This document shows positions 63,890 through 64,000 of a DNA stretch of 64,000 nt, in pieces (position 1 is the first letter of the stretch; every line of letters begins with the position of its first letter). The stretch is from Pseudolactococcus laudensis (lineage in GTDB: Bacteria > Bacillota > Bacilli > Lactobacillales > Streptococcaceae). The notes under the pieces are model-generated. The model was not told where the DNA came from. It ran no database searches and saw only the letters and a program-made list of their open reading frames with translations. The position numbers and the translations under genes are program-made. Location: contig NZ_JACBNY010000011.1 in the NCBI RefSeq assembly GCF_013449735.1, positions 1 through 64,000 of the forward strand, read 5' to 3'.

Positions 63890-64000
63890 TGTTTATCTAC
63901 TGCGATAAAGTCATCTATTGTTATTGGTAATTTTGATGGTCGAGCTGTGACTACGCTTACTATAAAACGAGTTTGATATAATCTGTCCTACGACCTATCT

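Noticed and set aside
63860-63978. Reading frame ending SLMK upstream of the last small membrane gene
   Set aside because: About 40 codons are open but there is no start codon or ribosome site, and the left part is stopped. It may be a remnant, but I cannot support a gene.

Overview
The window is chromosomal DNA of a low-GC Gram-positive coccus of the Streptococcaceae, most likely Lactococcus or the closely related Pseudolactococcus (L. raffinolactis/L. piscium type). The grounds are the murI-rdgB-yfcE-cbpB-xerD-scpA-scpB-rluB gene order, the als/aldB acetoin genes, the AdcA-ZinT zinc lipoprotein, GlpO oxidase in place of GlpD, Mga-like regulators and a WxL surface-protein cluster. The species is an inference. 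No rRNA, tRNA, CRISPR array or prophage was seen.

Layout. 1-5,000: the 3' end of an IS3-family element, then a WxL cell-surface cluster (small secreted peptide, DUF916/DUF3324 anchor protein, two WxL genes) with an Mga-like regulator. 5,200-8,900: rplJ-rplL with an L10 leader, ribU under an FMN riboswitch, rluB. 8,300-13,450: the conserved cell-maintenance run (segregation proteins ScpAB, a XerD-like protein, CbpB, a phosphodiesterase, dITPase, glutamate racemase, YneF). 13,500-16,680: lysA, trmFO and a 97-bp tandem repeat. 16,680-26,650: a roughly 3,300-residue lectin/MucBP adhesin gene broken by two frameshifts. 26,885-31,830: a Bce-type antimicrobial-peptide sensing and detoxification module (yxeA, ABC transporter, two-component system). 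32,000-35,460: pheA, aroK, ffh, ylxM. 35,770-41,760: membrane GDPD, an odd NADH-oxidase-like flavoprotein, a second two-component system. 41,830-50,040: glycerol (glpKOF) and dihydroxyacetone (dhaKLM) dissimilation, with an Mga-like regulator and a Nudix hydrolase between them and cre-like sites in both leaders. 50,200-58,800: AI-2E transporter, lactonase-like protein, methyltransferase, zinc-regulated adcA, folC, aldB, als. 58,900-64,000: TPR protein, GntR regulator, FUSC-type membrane protein, rpsT, YkgJ-like protein, a RelBE-type toxin-antitoxin pair and small genes.

Two themes stand out. First, gene decay is concentrated in surface proteins: the small peptide next to the IS is cut short, a WxL gene has an in-frame stop at codon 38, and the giant adhesin carries two single-base frameshifts and no LPXTG motif. 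The glycerol kinase gene also has an in-frame TGA that removes its last 37 residues, although the frame downstream is intact to the canonical 498-residue end. Second, intergenic repeats are frequent: two MITE-like elements with the same GGG..CTCTAAAAA ends, a third palindromic element between ylxM and ffh, and a triple 97-bp repeat in the trmFO leader. If the stop codons and frameshifts are not assembly errors, the strain has lost adhesins and perhaps normal glycerol kinase while keeping dihydroxyacetone use.
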